The notes: generated from the sequence alone by a model not told the origin. Numbered from the stretch's first letter, positions 1 to 11,502 are shown. The stretch: DNA of 64,000 nucleotides from Coix lacryma-jobi var. lacryma-jobi (GCA_009763385.1 CM019824.1:106658660-106722659), one strand, 5' to 3'. Program-made: numbers and translations.

Positions 1-354
1 AGTCTGGTCCAACACAGAGAGCATCCAGAACACTCCCAAGCTGTCCGGACACGTCTGATACAACCTGACCGGACGCTCATCAGAGTCCGGTCAGTGCTGA
101 CCAGCACGTTTTAGTCCGCAGTTCGTTCTTCCGTTGTCGGTTTTGGTTTCTGGCTTTTATGTCGGACTTTTTGGGTTGTGTAGTGTCCCGCTGTGCTTCT
201 CGGAAGCATCCACACTACATCTAGGGTCGTGGACACTAGCAAAACCAAGTCTTTCTTTTCGGGTGACTCTCTGGGACAAGGCCTATCGATTTCTCGAGAA
301 GAAATTTAAGGCTCCCATTCACCCCCCCCCTCTGGTCGCCAATTCGGTCCTTCA
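1..354 (+). repeat. Sirevirus LTR, 3' end, cut by window edge
   Basis: This stretch ends in the motif shared by all Sirevirus LTRs here: CTCCCATTCACCCC, then a C run, CTCTGGTCGCC and CGGTCCTTCA. The LTR ends at 354, because 355 onward is Athila reverse transcriptase read on the minus strand. It is a diverged family member: the CCGGAC-type palindromes near 45-100 are present but degraded. It may be a solo LTR or the 3' LTR of a full element lying to the left. The other TSD copy is outside the window. Confidence 0.8.
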
Positions 355-1560
355 AGAAGTTCCATATGGACATGTAAAAGTGGTTTTGTTTTGATCATTA
401 GGATGGATTGGAATCTGATGATATCCAGAATATCCATCAAGAAAACAAAAGAAGGAGTGATTAGCCAACCGCTCTAACATTTCATCAATGAAGGGCAGTG
501 GAAAGTGATCTTTCTTTGTTGCCTTGTTAAGTTTACTGTAATCAATACACATTCTCCATCCAGTCACAGTTCTTTGTGGAATTAATTCGTTCTTTTCATT
601 TCTAACAACAGTCATGCCTCCCTTTTTAGGCACAACTTGCACAGGACTTAACCACTCACTGTGTGGCACATGATAAATAATCTCGGCGTGTAACAACTTT
701 AAGACCTGTTTCTTAACTACTTCTCTCATCGCATTATTAAGCCTATGTTGGGGTTCTCTAGAAGGTAAAACATCGGGATCTATAGGAATGTGATGGGTAC
801 AAAGAGCAGGGTTCATCCCCTTGAGATCTTGGAGTGAATAGCCCAAAGGCAGATCTATGATTTTCTAAAATAGTGATCAAGCGGAGTGTTTCTTCTGGAG
901 AAAGTTTATCGCTTATAATCACAGGAGTGTCTGGATCATTGTTAAGAAAGACGTAGCAAAGACCAGAAGGCAGAGGTTTTAACTCTATAGGAGGTTTAGG
1001 AGGTTCTTCGAAAAGATCTAGAGGTGTTGGAGTCTTAGAATGGTCATCCTCTTTCTCTATGAAGAACTTGGCATCATCTTCAAGGTTAAGTTCTATAAAA
1101 GTTTTGAGAGATGCTACCTTGACCTGATCTACAGGGTCTAACTCTGGATAGGGTTCACTTCTAGTGTTTAGGGTGTGAGTGATAGATACAGGTAGTGAAA
1201 GATTTTCCCCTAGACAAATGTTTAATGTCCCTATCATTTCTTCGTGTATAAGTCTTTCGATTGGTTGTCCTATCAACAGGTCAAACTCATGGATATCAAA
1301 GATATAAAAGCTTAAGTGCACTAGAGTTTCTTTTGCCCAGATAGGCAGGACATACAAGATTCCTAAACTAGGAAGAACATGTCCTGAAAGGCTTTTAAGG
1401 CATTTAGTTTTTGGGGTTAGTGGCATGTCTTCTAAAAAGTTACGTGCAAAGGTTGTAGACTTGATATTAACACCGACAACAAGATTATAAAGAGCATGGA
1501 AAGGGTCTCTATGGATTTGGCAGAGGATAGAAGTAGAAGGTGAATCTAAGCGAACTATAT
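355..1560 (-). pseudogene. Athila pol fragment (protease to reverse transcriptase)
   Basis: The minus-strand frame around 355-846 gives a strong Athila RT signature: NELIPQRTVTGWRMCIDYSKL, then KDHFPLPFIDEMLERL and FLDGYSGYHQI, which includes the first catalytic Asp in FLDG. Coding stops at TFTCPYGT, where the Sirevirus LTR at 1-354 interrupts it, so the second RT Asp pair is not in the window. A second frame (758-1426) carries the protease-RT linker. Near 1485 the protease active site, normally an Asp-Leu-Gly in this family, reads Asn-Leu-Val, so the catalytic Asp is lost. At least one frameshift separates the two frames. It encodes no working product. Confidence 0.8.
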
Positions 1561-1936
1561 CAGAGGAGGACTCTGACTCTTATAAGCACTCATGGCTTAC
1601 CACAGACACTAGCTCTTCCGTAGTCATTTTAAAGAAAGCTTCATCAGTCAAATCTGTAGGTTTTTCAGGAAGTTTTAGACTATGAGGCTTTCTTATCGTA
1701 TTATACTTCGAGGTATCACCAAACTCGGTGAAATACTCATCCTCGAATTTGATGAAGATCTCTGAGATCGGAGTTTCCTCCTTATCAGGATCTCAGATAG
1801 TTGATGCTAAAGATTTTGGCAGAGTTTTGGGTTCAGCTATCTGGGTTTGTTTCTCTTCAAAAAACTCTATAGACTTAGCTTCGGGAGTGAATTGAGCTAT
1901 CTTTTGCAGGAGCTCTCTTGCCGTAGGAGTAGATGT

Positions 1937-2426
1937 TCAAAGAAATGATCCATTCACAGCTAAGTTAAGAAAAGAAGAAGTTTTCCTATTTAGACCCGCA
2001 TAAAAGTGTTGAAGAAGAACAGGGTCTGGTATTGACAGAGATGGACCAGAGTGAACAAGATTTTCAAAACGTTCCCAGGCAGTTATTAGAGATTCATCGT
2101 CTTCTTGTGCAAAAGAAAGGACTTCTAATCTAAGACAGACGATTTTGGAAATTGGGAAGAAATCTAAGCAAAAACTAGAGCAAAGATTTTTTTCCAATCC
2201 CCATCCTTACTCGGTGCGGTTCTACTATACCAGGTTTTAGCTTCCCCTTTCGAAGAGAAAGGAAAAAGCTTCCATCTAAGGGTTTCGTCGGACATGCCTT
2301 TGATACAAAGACATGAATAGGTCTGTTCGAACTCGTTAAGGTGAGTGTACAGATTCTCATCTTCCTTGCCTGGAAAGGATTGTTTTTGGACCATCTGTAT
2401 CTAACACGGGCGTACCTCATAGCCAT
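1937..2426 (-). pseudogene. Athila gag remnant
   Basis: Two overlapping minus-strand frames contain ENLYTHLNEFEQTYSCLCI, then MSDETLRWKLFPFS, AKTWYSRT and WERFENLVHSGPS. This is the typical Athila Gag core, the retrotransposon gag domain that builds the virus-like particle. The frame changes near 2170, so at least one frameshift is present. Gag would start near 2480, about 140 bases downstream of the primer-binding site. The piece between 1427 and 1936 has no long frame, only stop-ridden gag-pol linker and protease sequence. Confidence 0.75.
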
Positions 2427-2620
2427 CGGATAGGATAGGTCTAGATGATTCTGGTGGTTCTAAGGCTACTACTTTAGGAAAATGGTAGAGGCTAATAGGA
2501 GTGGAATCTTTGGAACCTAGAGGAGATTCTAAGAAATCCATATATAAAAAGAAAAGACAAAAGACAAAAGATAAAAGTATGAGTACAAGTTTAAGCAGAC
2601 TTTATGATCAACTCTCAACC

Positions 2621-2640
2621 GCTCCCTGGCTACGGTGCCA
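2621..2640 (-). other. Athila primer-binding site (tRNA-Asp-like)
   Basis: On the minus strand this reads TGGCACCGTAGCCAGGGAGC, eight bases inside the LTR end. It resembles the complement of the 3' end of plant tRNA-Asp (TGGCGCCGTTGCCGGGG), the primer usual for Athila elements, with a few substitutions. Confidence 0.7.
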
Positions 2641-3695
2641 GAAATGGTTGTTGACACTTACTACCATCGCTACCAAAGTCGCCCTTGGCAACGACACTAG
2701 TAATGTTAAGGTATGTTATCAGAACACTAGAGATAAATCTGCAAGCGCACAGATTAGATACCGCACCTCACCGGATATAGACCCAGTTTTATATCAAACC
2801 CAAACGAACGGGGTGATTGTCTTAAGTCTATTGCTTAAACCCTGAGCACTAGCAAAAGCGAGAATATAAAAGATAAAGGGGAAAACTAGGGTTTCCAGGT
2901 CTAACCTCAGGAAGCTATGCGATTATTATTCTACTATGGATTACGTTGGGAGACCACATCCAGAGTACAGCGATTCCCAAGTAATATACTCCTGCTAGTC
3001 CTATAGACGGGAGGTGGACTATGGAAGATTCAACAGGCCTATAAGAGTCACACCTGCGAGCTACCACCGATCTGGAATATAGGGTACACTATGCAAGTAA
3101 TCGAGTCTGAGCACCACGCTTACACGACGACAACTCCTCTAATTCTAGCGTGACTAGATTAGAGTACTCTAATTAAAGTTGCAAGCCAGAAGAATAATAA
3201 GAACAAGAACGCTTACTGATAAATAGAAGTTGAAGACTGAAGAATATCCTGATCCAAGCTCTTGACGAACTTAAATCTGCAGGTACAAGCTAAAGAAGTA
3301 GACCTGACAGGCCGGAGCTCCTTCTAATCTCACTCTAATACCTCTGTCTCTTCTAATCCTACAAAAGACTAGATGTAATCCCTAATTAGAGGGCTACTAA
3401 TCTTCTAATTGCTAGATGGCTCTAATCCTCTCCCGATGAATATGACTGGAGTTTATGTCTTGGATCTGATCTGAATGAGGATTCCTTTAGGGAGGGGGGG
3501 TCTGAGGTTTCTTATATAGCCCTGGGGGATGAACCGTTACCTTCCGATCAAACCGACCTTGAACAACGGTTGAGATATGCCGAGGAGGTCGATTAGGGCA
3601 CGCTCCACGAAGATGGGACGAGGAGAGCCCTGGCCCAGGCCGGTCGGCCTAGGGGTGGGGCCGGCCGACCCCACCGGGCAGCCGCCAGGCACCGT

Positions 3696-5772
3696 TGAGG
3701 ATACATGGGTGTATGCCGAGTCTCGAGTGATGAGTGCTTGTCAACCGGGATAATGTGCATGTTCTTTGGCTTGTGTTGTGCAGGTGTCGAGCACGGATAC
3801 AATGATCGAAGGCAAGGTGAAGGTCAAGTAGAGACGTGTCGTGCCGATGGACCGGGAGCGGTGAAGGGCGGACGTGAGGCTTGGACTGAGGGACTGGTGG
3901 CCTAAGGATCAGCTGTGGTGGCTGACAGCCTGGGACAGTGACGAGCAAAGACTTGCGGGGCACAGTGTTGCTCGGGTCGAGGACCAGGGGACACGTGTCG
4001 GTGGACGGGGTGCACGGGCGGTGCATCCCCTCTACGACTCGGTTTGGTGGTTGAGCCACAGAAAAACCACCGAGTGGACGGTTTCCAGGTTTGGGCCTCA
4101 AAACCTGGGTGCTGATGGTTTCCGAGTTTGGGCCACAAAACTCGGGCTGAGGACGGTTTCCAGGTTTGGGCCTCAAAACCTAGGCGCTGCGGGTTTCTGA
4201 GTTTGGGCCACAAAACTCAGGCGATGGACGGCTTGTTTCCCGGTTTGGGCTTCAAAACCGGGGATTGGTCGTGAAGGCTGGTTTCCCGGTTTGGGCCTCA
4301 AAACCAGGGGCGAGGTGCAGGAAAAGGACGAGCAGAGCGGTGGCGGCACGTGGCGGCAATCGGTGAGGTTGCGTCGAGGCAACGCTACCAGTTGTGCGGG
4401 GTGGCCGTCGGATCACCACCTACCACGAGTTGGTCTAGAATAACCTTAGGGTTTAGCTGGTTCGCTCTGTAATTAGTTAGGGGTAAAGTGGGAACTAGAA
4501 TTAGGATAAGTAGAGGGAGACACCCATCTCCCATCCTATCTCACACATTTGCTCTTTGCCTTCTAGGTTTTCCTGCTCTTCCAATCCCCTGCTATAGCAA
4601 CTGAGATCCGCAAAGAACCATACCTCTGTGTACTGGAGATTTTGAGGAAGTGAGACTGTAATCTCACTGTTGTAGCGTGTGGTAACCACACGGTTGCAGA
4701 TCGATGTGTTGATTCGCGTTTTGTTCGTGTTCTTCGCGTTCTTCGTTTCTCCGTGATTTTCCCGTCACTCGATCTCCCACTCTAGTGCGTCTTTTTGAAA
4801 TCTACTTGAATCAACTTGTTCTTTATAGTGAGGAGATCATTTCTACCGAAGGAATTCATCTAACTCCTCACGAACAAGTAGATCGGGTCGATTCAATTTT
4901 CGTGGCACTTTTTCGGTTCATATTCCCTTCTCTTCGATTCCCGTTGATTGAGTTGTTTTGAGCGGATGATTTCTTGGAGATAGTCTCCTAACTACCTCGT
5001 GATCATCTTCTCCAAGTTTGGGAACTAGGGATTTTGAGTTCAATCGGATTTGGGGAGATTTGAGTTGAGGGCGAGCGAAATCGCCCTCACTGGGCACTCG
5101 CGGATAGTCCGCCGTTGGGGCGCGGACAGTCCGCGCGTCGGGCTCCGACCGAGGTAGTGGTGCGCGGCTCGGCTGTGTTGACTCGGATTGACCGGTGGAC
5201 AGTCCGCAGTAGGAATCTGCGGACAGTCCGGGAATCGAACAGGGGGTGTTCAGCAGCTGTGTTGTTTTCCATTTTTGGCAGGCGGACAGTCCGCCGGGGG
5301 ACCGCGGACAGTCCGCCCCTGCCGCGGACAGTCCGGGACTGGGAGTCCAGACAGTCCGGGATTTGGTTGAGTGTTGCGTTCTAGTGCGTTTGCTCTCCCG
5401 GATTTTCCGCTTGGTTTTCGGACATCTCGTTTGGCCCCATAGTTCACCTAGGAACCTCTCTAGGTATCCTTGCTACTTGTTAGCATCAGTATTTAGGGAT
5501 TTCTCGACGTAGGCTTCAATCTACGTTTGGGACTAGGTTTTAAAGGTCAAACTTGTTCCGGTGCTTTTGGGTTTTGATTTGCTCTAGCTTTGTGGTGCCT
5601 CGCTGTGATCCAAGGGATCATCCACCCTCTTCCAAGGGTCATGGGCATCACGGTTTGATCAAAGCTTTTTGGGGGTTGATTTTTGGGACAAAGGCCAAAG
5701 TTTCGAAAGAAATTTTTTGAGCTCCCATTCACCCCCCTCTGGTCACCTTGCTTTTGCATTCTCGGTCCTTCA
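3696..5772 (+). mobile_element. Sirevirus solo LTR (SV solo-1)
   Basis: It begins TGAGGATACATGGGTG and ends CTCGGTCCTTCA, like the LTRs of SV-B and SV-C, and is about 2.08 kb long. The flanks ACCGT (3691-3695) and GCCGT (5773-5777) form a TSD with one mismatch. No internal region follows, so it is a solo LTR left by LTR-LTR recombination. It holds the hairpin array (about 4079-4310) and the CGGACAGTCCG palindrome array (about 5100-5365). Confidence 0.88.
4079..4310 (+). repeat. Iterated hairpin array in Sirevirus LTR
   Basis: Successive units have the form stem, GGGCCTC or GGGCCAC loop, stem. Stems include CCAGGTTT/AAAACCTGG, CCGAGTTT/AAAACTCGG, TGAGTTT/AAAACTCA and CCCGGTTT/AAAACCGGG. The equivalent arrays lie near 7741-7970, 9316-9550, 34462-34697, 52180-52410, and inverted at 56140-56330 and 59150-59335. 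Confidence 0.75.
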
Positions 5773-6270
5773 GCCGTCCTCGCCGAGTTGTCTTTTGGAA
5801 GCCTCCTGGTTGCCCTAGCGCGACTTTCAATCTTTTTGCACAATCCATCGTGTTGGAGAAGGAACCTATCTCTTTCCAGCTGCTGGAAAACACCCTGGAG
5901 AACTGGAATCCACCATAGTTGTTGGATCTGTTAGTTTAGCCCTTGAATTATGTTGCTTAATGATCACTCCAAGTTACTTCTAGAAGCTTCCAAGTTGTAT
6001 CCAATGAGGACTCTTCCGCCGGGACTCCAATTGTAGAAAATCATATGTCCGTTTTGATTGTCTCGACGAGCTCTTCGCAATGGTGTAGTCTGATTCATCA
6101 CTTGGGATACTTTTATGTAGTGAAATTTTGGTATTCCTGCAAAACAAGTGAGAACGACACAACTCGTGGAACTCGTTAGAATCAAACCCTATTCCCAGGT
6201 TGATGGTCACGTTTATTCTCTTTTAGGTGACTTATTGATGGTATAAGATATGAGTTAGTGACCGTCAACA

Positions 6271-6500
6271 AAACCAAAGCAACATCCTTGAGTACGAAGT
6301 TCTCATTGAGTCGGATGGCTCCATGAGAAACAACCTTACCTCTACCACTATCCCCGAAAGTGATGTACTCCTTATGAACAACGGGGTCTAGGCTGGAGAA
6401 CCATTCTTTCTTTCCGGTCATGTGGCGCGAACACCCGGAATCCATAAGCCACATGTTCTCTAGCCAAAGTTCCTGCATCAATACAAGGGCAGGAAGTGAG
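6271..6500 (-). pseudogene. SV-A protease fragment, start of pol
   Basis: The minus-strand frame reads WLMDSGCSRHMTG, with the DSG active site of a Ty1/copia aspartic protease, then EYITFGDSGRGKVVSHG and NENFVLKDVALV. It stops exactly where the Athila LTR begins. The equivalent SV-B segment is at 47119-47300. Integrase and RT of SV-A are not in the window. Confidence 0.85.
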
Positions 6501-7354
6501 CGTATAGCACAACACTGGGGTTAGTAAACTGAGAAGGATACCAGTGTTGTCATAGGCCCAGAAAAGGTGTTAGAGGAAGCACCATACTGTCCTCGTCCCA
6601 TGGGTGGATAGCGATCACCACCAAACTGAAAGGGTGGTCCGCTTTGGAATGGAAAACCTCCAAACTCACCTCCACGTCCCATTTGAGGATAGCGATCACC
6701 ACCATGCTGAAAAGGTGGTCCGCTATGGGACTGAGTAGCAAAGCCTCTTACACCCGGCTCACGATCGTATTGAGGACGACCGGAACTGCGATAGGCACGA
6801 CCACCACCCCGTGGTCTAGCCGCCTGGGGCCTAGCTGCCTGAGGCGGTGCACCTCCAGGCCTAACGCCCTGCCTCTGAACCCCCTGACCTTGCACACCAT
6901 GGAAAGGGTGGTGCCTGGCCAGGTTGTTCAGTTCCAACTCCTTCCTAGCGTCACTCTTCCTCCAAAAGCAAAACTCAGCTAGGTCTCGCGGTGGCAGTAC
7001 TCAAACTCGAACCTCACCACTCTCTTGGGTTGTTGGTTCCTATGGTTGCGGGGGTTGTTCACTCTAGCCAGCTGCTTGCCTCTCGGAAGGGGATCACTTG
7101 AGACGTCAGGAAGGGTGTCAAGTGTGTTCCTAAGATGGTTACGTTTGCAAATCCACACTTGCTTGCGAGGTGGAGCCTTGGGAGGTTCATCAAGGATGCC
7201 ATCCTTGGTGATAGGCTTGGGAGGCTCAAGTGGGGTGATCTTGGTAAGCTTAGCGATAGCGGATGGCTCCTCACTAGGGTTTACTCCGCTAAACTCACCG
7301 ATCTTGCCAAAGGTACTAGTGCCCTTCCCACCTGAAGCAAAGCGTACTCCCGGA
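6501..7354 (-). pseudogene. SV-A gag, C-terminal part
   Basis: It continues Gag directly from 53857 across the SV-B insertion: GPGVRFASG, then TSTFGKIGEFSGVNPSEE and PKAPPRKQVW match the SV-C Gag. The second zinc knuckle, intact in SV-B and SV-C, is destroyed here: the first Cys and the His are missing, and a stop and frameshift follow near 6978. The basic tail (6521-6937) is Pro/Arg/Gly-rich and holds a two-copy internal duplication, SGPPFQxGGDRYPxMGRG, where SV-C has a single copy. Confidence 0.82.
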
Positions 7355-8879
7355 TGCGGATACATGGGTGTATGCCGAGTCTCTGAGTGATGAGTGATTG
7401 TCAACTGGGATGATGTGCATGTTCTTTGGCTTGTGTTGTGCAGGTGTCGAGCACGGATGCAGTGATCAAAGGCGAGGTGAAGGTCAAGTAGAGACGTGCC
7501 GTGCCGATGGACCGAGAGTGGCGAAGGGCGGACGTGAGGCTTCGACTGAGGGACCAGAGGCCCGAGGATCAGCTGTGGTGGCTGGCAGCCTGTGGCAGCT
7601 ACAAGTGAAGACTTGCGGTCATGTGTTGCCTGAGTCGTGGACATGGGGACACGTGTCGGTGGACGGGGTGCACGGGAGGTGCATCCCATCTACGACGTCA
7701 GTATGGTGGTAGAGCCAGGGAAAAACCATCGGGTGGACGGATTCCAGGTTTGGGCCTCAAAACCTAGGTGCAGATGGTTTCCGAGTTTGGCCACAAAACT
7801 CGGGCTGAGGACGGTTTCTAGGTTTGGGCCTCAAAACCTGGGCGCTGTGGGTTTTGCTGAGTTTGGGCCTCAAAACTCAGATGCTTGGTGGGCTGGTTTC
7901 CCAGTTTGGGCCTCAAAACCGGGGGTTGGCTGGAAAAGGCTGGTTTCCTGGTGTGGGCCACAAAACCGGGGGTGCAGAGCGAGGGCGGCACGTGGCGGCA
8001 ATCGGGAGGTTGCGTCGAGGCAACACTACGAGTTGTGTGGGCGTGGCCGTCGGATACACCTACCACCGAGTTGGTCCAGAATAACCTAAGGGTTTAGCTG
8101 GTTCGCTCTGTAATTAGAGAGGGGTAGAGTAGGAATTAGAAATTAGGATAAGTAGAGGGAGACACCCTCCTCCCTTCCTATCTCAGTCATTTGCTCTTTG
8201 CGTCTAGGGTTTCCTGCTCTCCCAATCCCCTGCTGTAGCTAGCTGAGGTCCGCAGAGAACCATACCTCTGTGTACTGGAGATTTTGAGGAAGTGAGGCGG
8301 TAACCTCACTGTTGTAGCGTGTGGTAGCCACACGGTTGCAGATCGATGTGTTGATTCGCGTTTTGGTTCGTGTTCTTCGCGTTCTTCGTTTCTCTGCGAT
8401 TTTCCCATCACTCGATCTCTCCCCCTACTGCGTCTTTGCGAAATCCGCTTGAATCAACTTGTTCGTATTTGAAAGGAGATCATTTCCACCGAAGGAATTT
8501 ATCTATCTCCTTACGAACAAGTAGATCGGGTTGATTTCGTTTTTGTAGCGCTTTTTCGTTCATACTCCTCCCCTTTCGATTTCCCAGTGTTTGAGTTGAT
8601 TTGAGTGGATGATTTCTTGGGGATAGTCTCCTAACTACTCCGTGATCATCCTCTCCAAGTTTGGGAACGTGGGATTGTGAGTTGATTCAATTTGGGATTG
8701 ATTTGGGTGAAGGGCGAACAAAATTGCCCTCCCTGAGTGACCGCGGATAGTCCGCCACTCAGGGCGCGGACAGTCCACGCGTCGGGGCTGGTCCAGTCCA
8801 GCCGCGGCCAGTCTCTGCTGTTTTTGGCTCAGGTCACCGGCGGACAGTTCGCCGTGCTAAAGTGCGAACAGTCCGGGAC
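7355..8879 (+). repeat. SV-B 5' LTR, left part
   Basis: It starts TGCGGATACATGGGTG and breaks off after GTCCGGGAC, where SV-C inserted. It resumes at 43806, and the joined sequence follows the 3' LTR at 51793-53856. GGGAC at 8875-8879 is the left TSD of SV-C. It contains the hairpin array near 7741-7970. Confidence 0.92.
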
Positions 8880-10859
8880 TGCGGATACATGGGTGTATGC
8901 CGAGTCTCTGAGTGATGATTGATTGTCAACGGGTTTGATCGCAGGGTCTTTGGCTTGTGTTGTGCAGGTGCCGAGCACGGAGACAGTGATCGAGGGCAAG
9001 GTGAAGGTCAAGTTGAGACGGGTCGTGCCGACGGACCGGGTGCGGTGAAGGATGGGAGTGCCGTGCGGCGGACGTGCCATGCCGATGAACCGAGCGGTGA
9101 AGGGCGGACGTGAGGCTTGGACTGAGGGACCAGAGTGCCTGAGGATCAGCTGTGGTGGCTGGCAGCCTGGGACAACGACAAGTGAAGACTTGCGGGGCAC
9201 AGTGTTGCTCGGGTCGAGGACCTGGGGACACGTGTCGGTGGACGGGGTGCACGGGCGTTGCATCCCCTCTACAGCTTCGGTTTGGTGGTAGAGCCAGGGA
9301 AAAACCATCGGGTGGACGGTTTCCAGGTTTGGGCCTCAAAACCTGGGTGCTGAGGGTTTCTGAGTTTGGCCACAAAACTCGGGCTGAGGACGGTTTCCAG
9401 GTTTGGGCCTTAAAACCTGGGCGCTGCGGGTTTCTGAGTTTGGGCCACAAAACTCAGGCGATGGACTTAGAGGCTGGTTTCCCGGTTTGGGCCTCAAAAC
9501 CGGGGGATAGCTGGAAAAGGCTGGTTTCCCAGTTTGGGCCACAAAACTGGGGGTGCAGAGCGAGGGCGGCACGTGGCGGCAATCGGAAGGTTGCGTGGAG
9601 GCAACGCGGACGAGTTGTGCGGGCGTGGCCGTCGGATACACCTACCACCGAGTTGGTCCGGAATAACCCTAGGGTTTAGCTGGTTCGCTCTGTAATTAGA
9701 ATAGTGAGGGGTAGAGTAGGAATTGTACTTAGACTAGAATTAGGATAAGTAGTCGGGGAGACACCCTCCTCCCCTTATCTCAGTTAGTCATCTCAGTCAT
9801 TTGCTCTTTCGCACTTAGGGTTTCGTGCTCTCCCATTCCCTGCTGTTGCTAGCTGAGATCCGCAGAGAGACTTGCCTCTCTGTACTGTTGATTGTGAGGA
9901 AGTGAGACCGTAATCTCACGATTGCAGTGCAGATCGATGACTTGATTCGTGTTTTGATTCGTGTTCTTCGCGTTCTTCGTTTCTTCACGATTTTCCCGTC
10001 ACTCGATCTCTCTCTCCCGTGCGTCTTTGCGAAATCCGTTTGAATCAACTTGTTCGTATTTGAAAGGAGATCATTTCCACCGAAGGAATTCATCTATCTC
10101 CCTACGAGCAAGTAGATCGGGATGATTTCGTTTTTGTGGCGCTTTTTCGTTCATCCACCTTCCTTTTTGATTTCCCGGTGATTTGGTTGATTTGAGCGGA
10201 TGATTTCTTGGGGATAGTCTTCTAACTACCCCGTGATCATCTTCTCCAAGTTTGGGAACTTGGGATTGTGATTTGATTCGGTTTTGGGAGGAGTTTTGAG
10301 AAGGGCGATTGAAATCGCCCTCACTGGGCATTGGCGGATAGTCCGCCGTCCCAGGCGCGGACAGTCCGCACGTCGGGGCTGGTTCAGACCAGCCGCGGCC
10401 AGTCCCTGCTGTTCTTGGCTCGGGTCACCGGCGGACAGTCCGCCGTGCTAAAGCGCGGACAGTCCGGGACCGAGCAGGGGGACTTCAGCAACTGTGTGGT
10501 TTTGCACTTTTGACCGGCGGACAGTCCGCCACCAGAGCGCGGACAGTCCGGCTTTGGGCGGACAGTCCGGTTCTCCAGGTCCGGACAGTCCGGGATCCTG
10601 CTGATTGCTCCGGTTTAGTGCGTTTGCTCTCCCGGCTTGTTCGCTTGGTTTCTGGACTTCTCGTTTGGCCCTGTAGTTGACCAAGGAACCTCTCTAGGTA
10701 TCTTTGCTACTTGTTAGCATAGGTATTTAGGAGTTTCTCGACGTAGCCGTCTATCTACGTCCGGGACTTGGTTTTTGGGGTTGTGTTCGAGCCGGAACTT
10801 TTGGAGTTTGGTTTGCTTCTTCTTGGTGGTGCTCCGCTGTGATCTTAGGGATCATCCAC
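8880..10859 (+). repeat. SV-C 5' LTR, left part
   Basis: It begins TGCGGATACATGG and is interrupted at 10860 by the Tat element. The last 148 bases follow at 26351-26498, ending GGTCCTTCA. The first ~230 bases differ from the 3' LTR at about five positions. It contains the hairpin array (about 9316-9550) and the palindrome array (about 10333-10597). Confidence 0.92.
10333..10597 (+). repeat. CGGACAGTCCG palindrome array in SV-C 5' LTR
   Basis: About eight copies of the 11-13 base palindrome (G)CGGACAGTCCG(C) occur within 265 bases, some with CGGATAGTCCG or CCGGACAGTCCGG variants. Equivalent arrays are at about 5100-5365, 43226-43392, 43851-43931 and 53180-53452, and inverted (CGGACTGTCCG) at about 55125-55355 and 58020-58280. 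GC-rich palindromes in the LTR are a known Sirevirus hallmark; their function is not established. Confidence 0.85.
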
Positions 10860-11502
10860 TGTTGGTAACACGCTTGCCCCACCTCCGCACTTATGCAGGG
10901 GAGTAGCGAAGGTGACCAAGTGTCGGAAGAACAGCGAAGGTTGAGGAAACGAAGGCAAGGTTGACGTGGCTCTATTCCCCCAAAACCAATCGTCCCCTTA
11001 CACTGTTCACCCCTTGGTATTTATAGGGAACACCAAGGGTCACAGGACTAATTACGAAACGGTACAACAAAGATTCCCTGCCTCCACGTAGGGAGGAGGG
11101 GCAGAGAAGTAAAAACACGGTTGCAGCGGAAACCCTAATCAGCCTTCCCTCTGTGCGCCGCCGCTCGGTCTTGCCCACCTTTGGGGGCAGACGCGAAAAA
11201 TTTGACCCTCGACTCTGCTCGCCCTCGAGCCAGCGTCCTCCCATCGTCTTGCCGAAACCTTCGCTGCAAGCAAAGTGGCCTCGCAAGGCGAGCGAGGGTC
11301 GCCCGCCTGGTTGTCGTCGAGTCAACCTGCAGAGAATTGCAACAAAGCCTCGGTGGTCGGATTCGTGGCGAGGGTTAGAAAACGGGTCTGAGGGGTTCGG
11401 TCCCTTGAGGAAAAGGGGCGAGCGGGGACGCGTGGATCACGCGAAGGTCATTTTTGCCTGCGCTCTGCGTGGTGCCGCTGCCGAGGGTCCTCATCCCCAA
11501 CA
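10860..11502 (-). repeat. Tat 3' LTR
   Basis: It has ends TGTTGG and CCAACA and is 643 bases, matching 25703-26345 with about 14 differences counted by eye. In element orientation it is the downstream LTR, since the polypurine tract abuts 11502. Open frames across the LTR on both strands recur in both copies but match nothing I recognise. Confidence 0.92.

Larger units (their letters stand above)
355..6270 (-). mobile_element. Athila-type Ty3/gypsy element, 5' portion
   Basis: Read on the minus strand, this is LTR, primer-binding site, gag, protease and the start of reverse transcriptase, in the order expected for Ty3/gypsy. The LTR (2649-6270) has matching ends TGTTGAC and GTCAACA. The element is inserted in the pol of the outer Sirevirus SV-A, whose reading frame stops at 6271. 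The right TSD should be AAACC at 6271-6275; its partner is off the left edge. It carries two later Sirevirus insertions (1-354 and 3696-5772). Gag and pol are full of stops, so the copy is dead. Confidence 0.85.
2649..6270 (-). repeat. Athila 5' LTR, interrupted by a Sirevirus solo LTR
   Basis: The boundaries are set by the inverted ends TGTTGAC at 2649 and GTCAACA ending at 6270, by the primer-binding site just outside 2649, and by the SV-A reading frame resuming at 6271. Removing the solo LTR at 3696-5772 and one TSD copy leaves about 1.54 kb, a normal Athila LTR size. I see no coding sequence in it. Confidence 0.8.

Noticed and set aside
3649..4382. Several overlapping 65-175 codon frames on both strands across Sirevirus LTRs, recurring in each LTR copy (for example 7637-8089, 9152-9679, 52127-52504)
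   Set aside because: They follow the hairpin repeats, are open on both strands at once, and recur only because the LTR recurs. There is no domain, and frames shift between copies.
5774..6270. Possible host gene fragment next to solo-1
   Set aside because: Restoring the sequence without solo-1 shows that it is the first part of the Athila LTR, bounded by GTCAACA at 6270.
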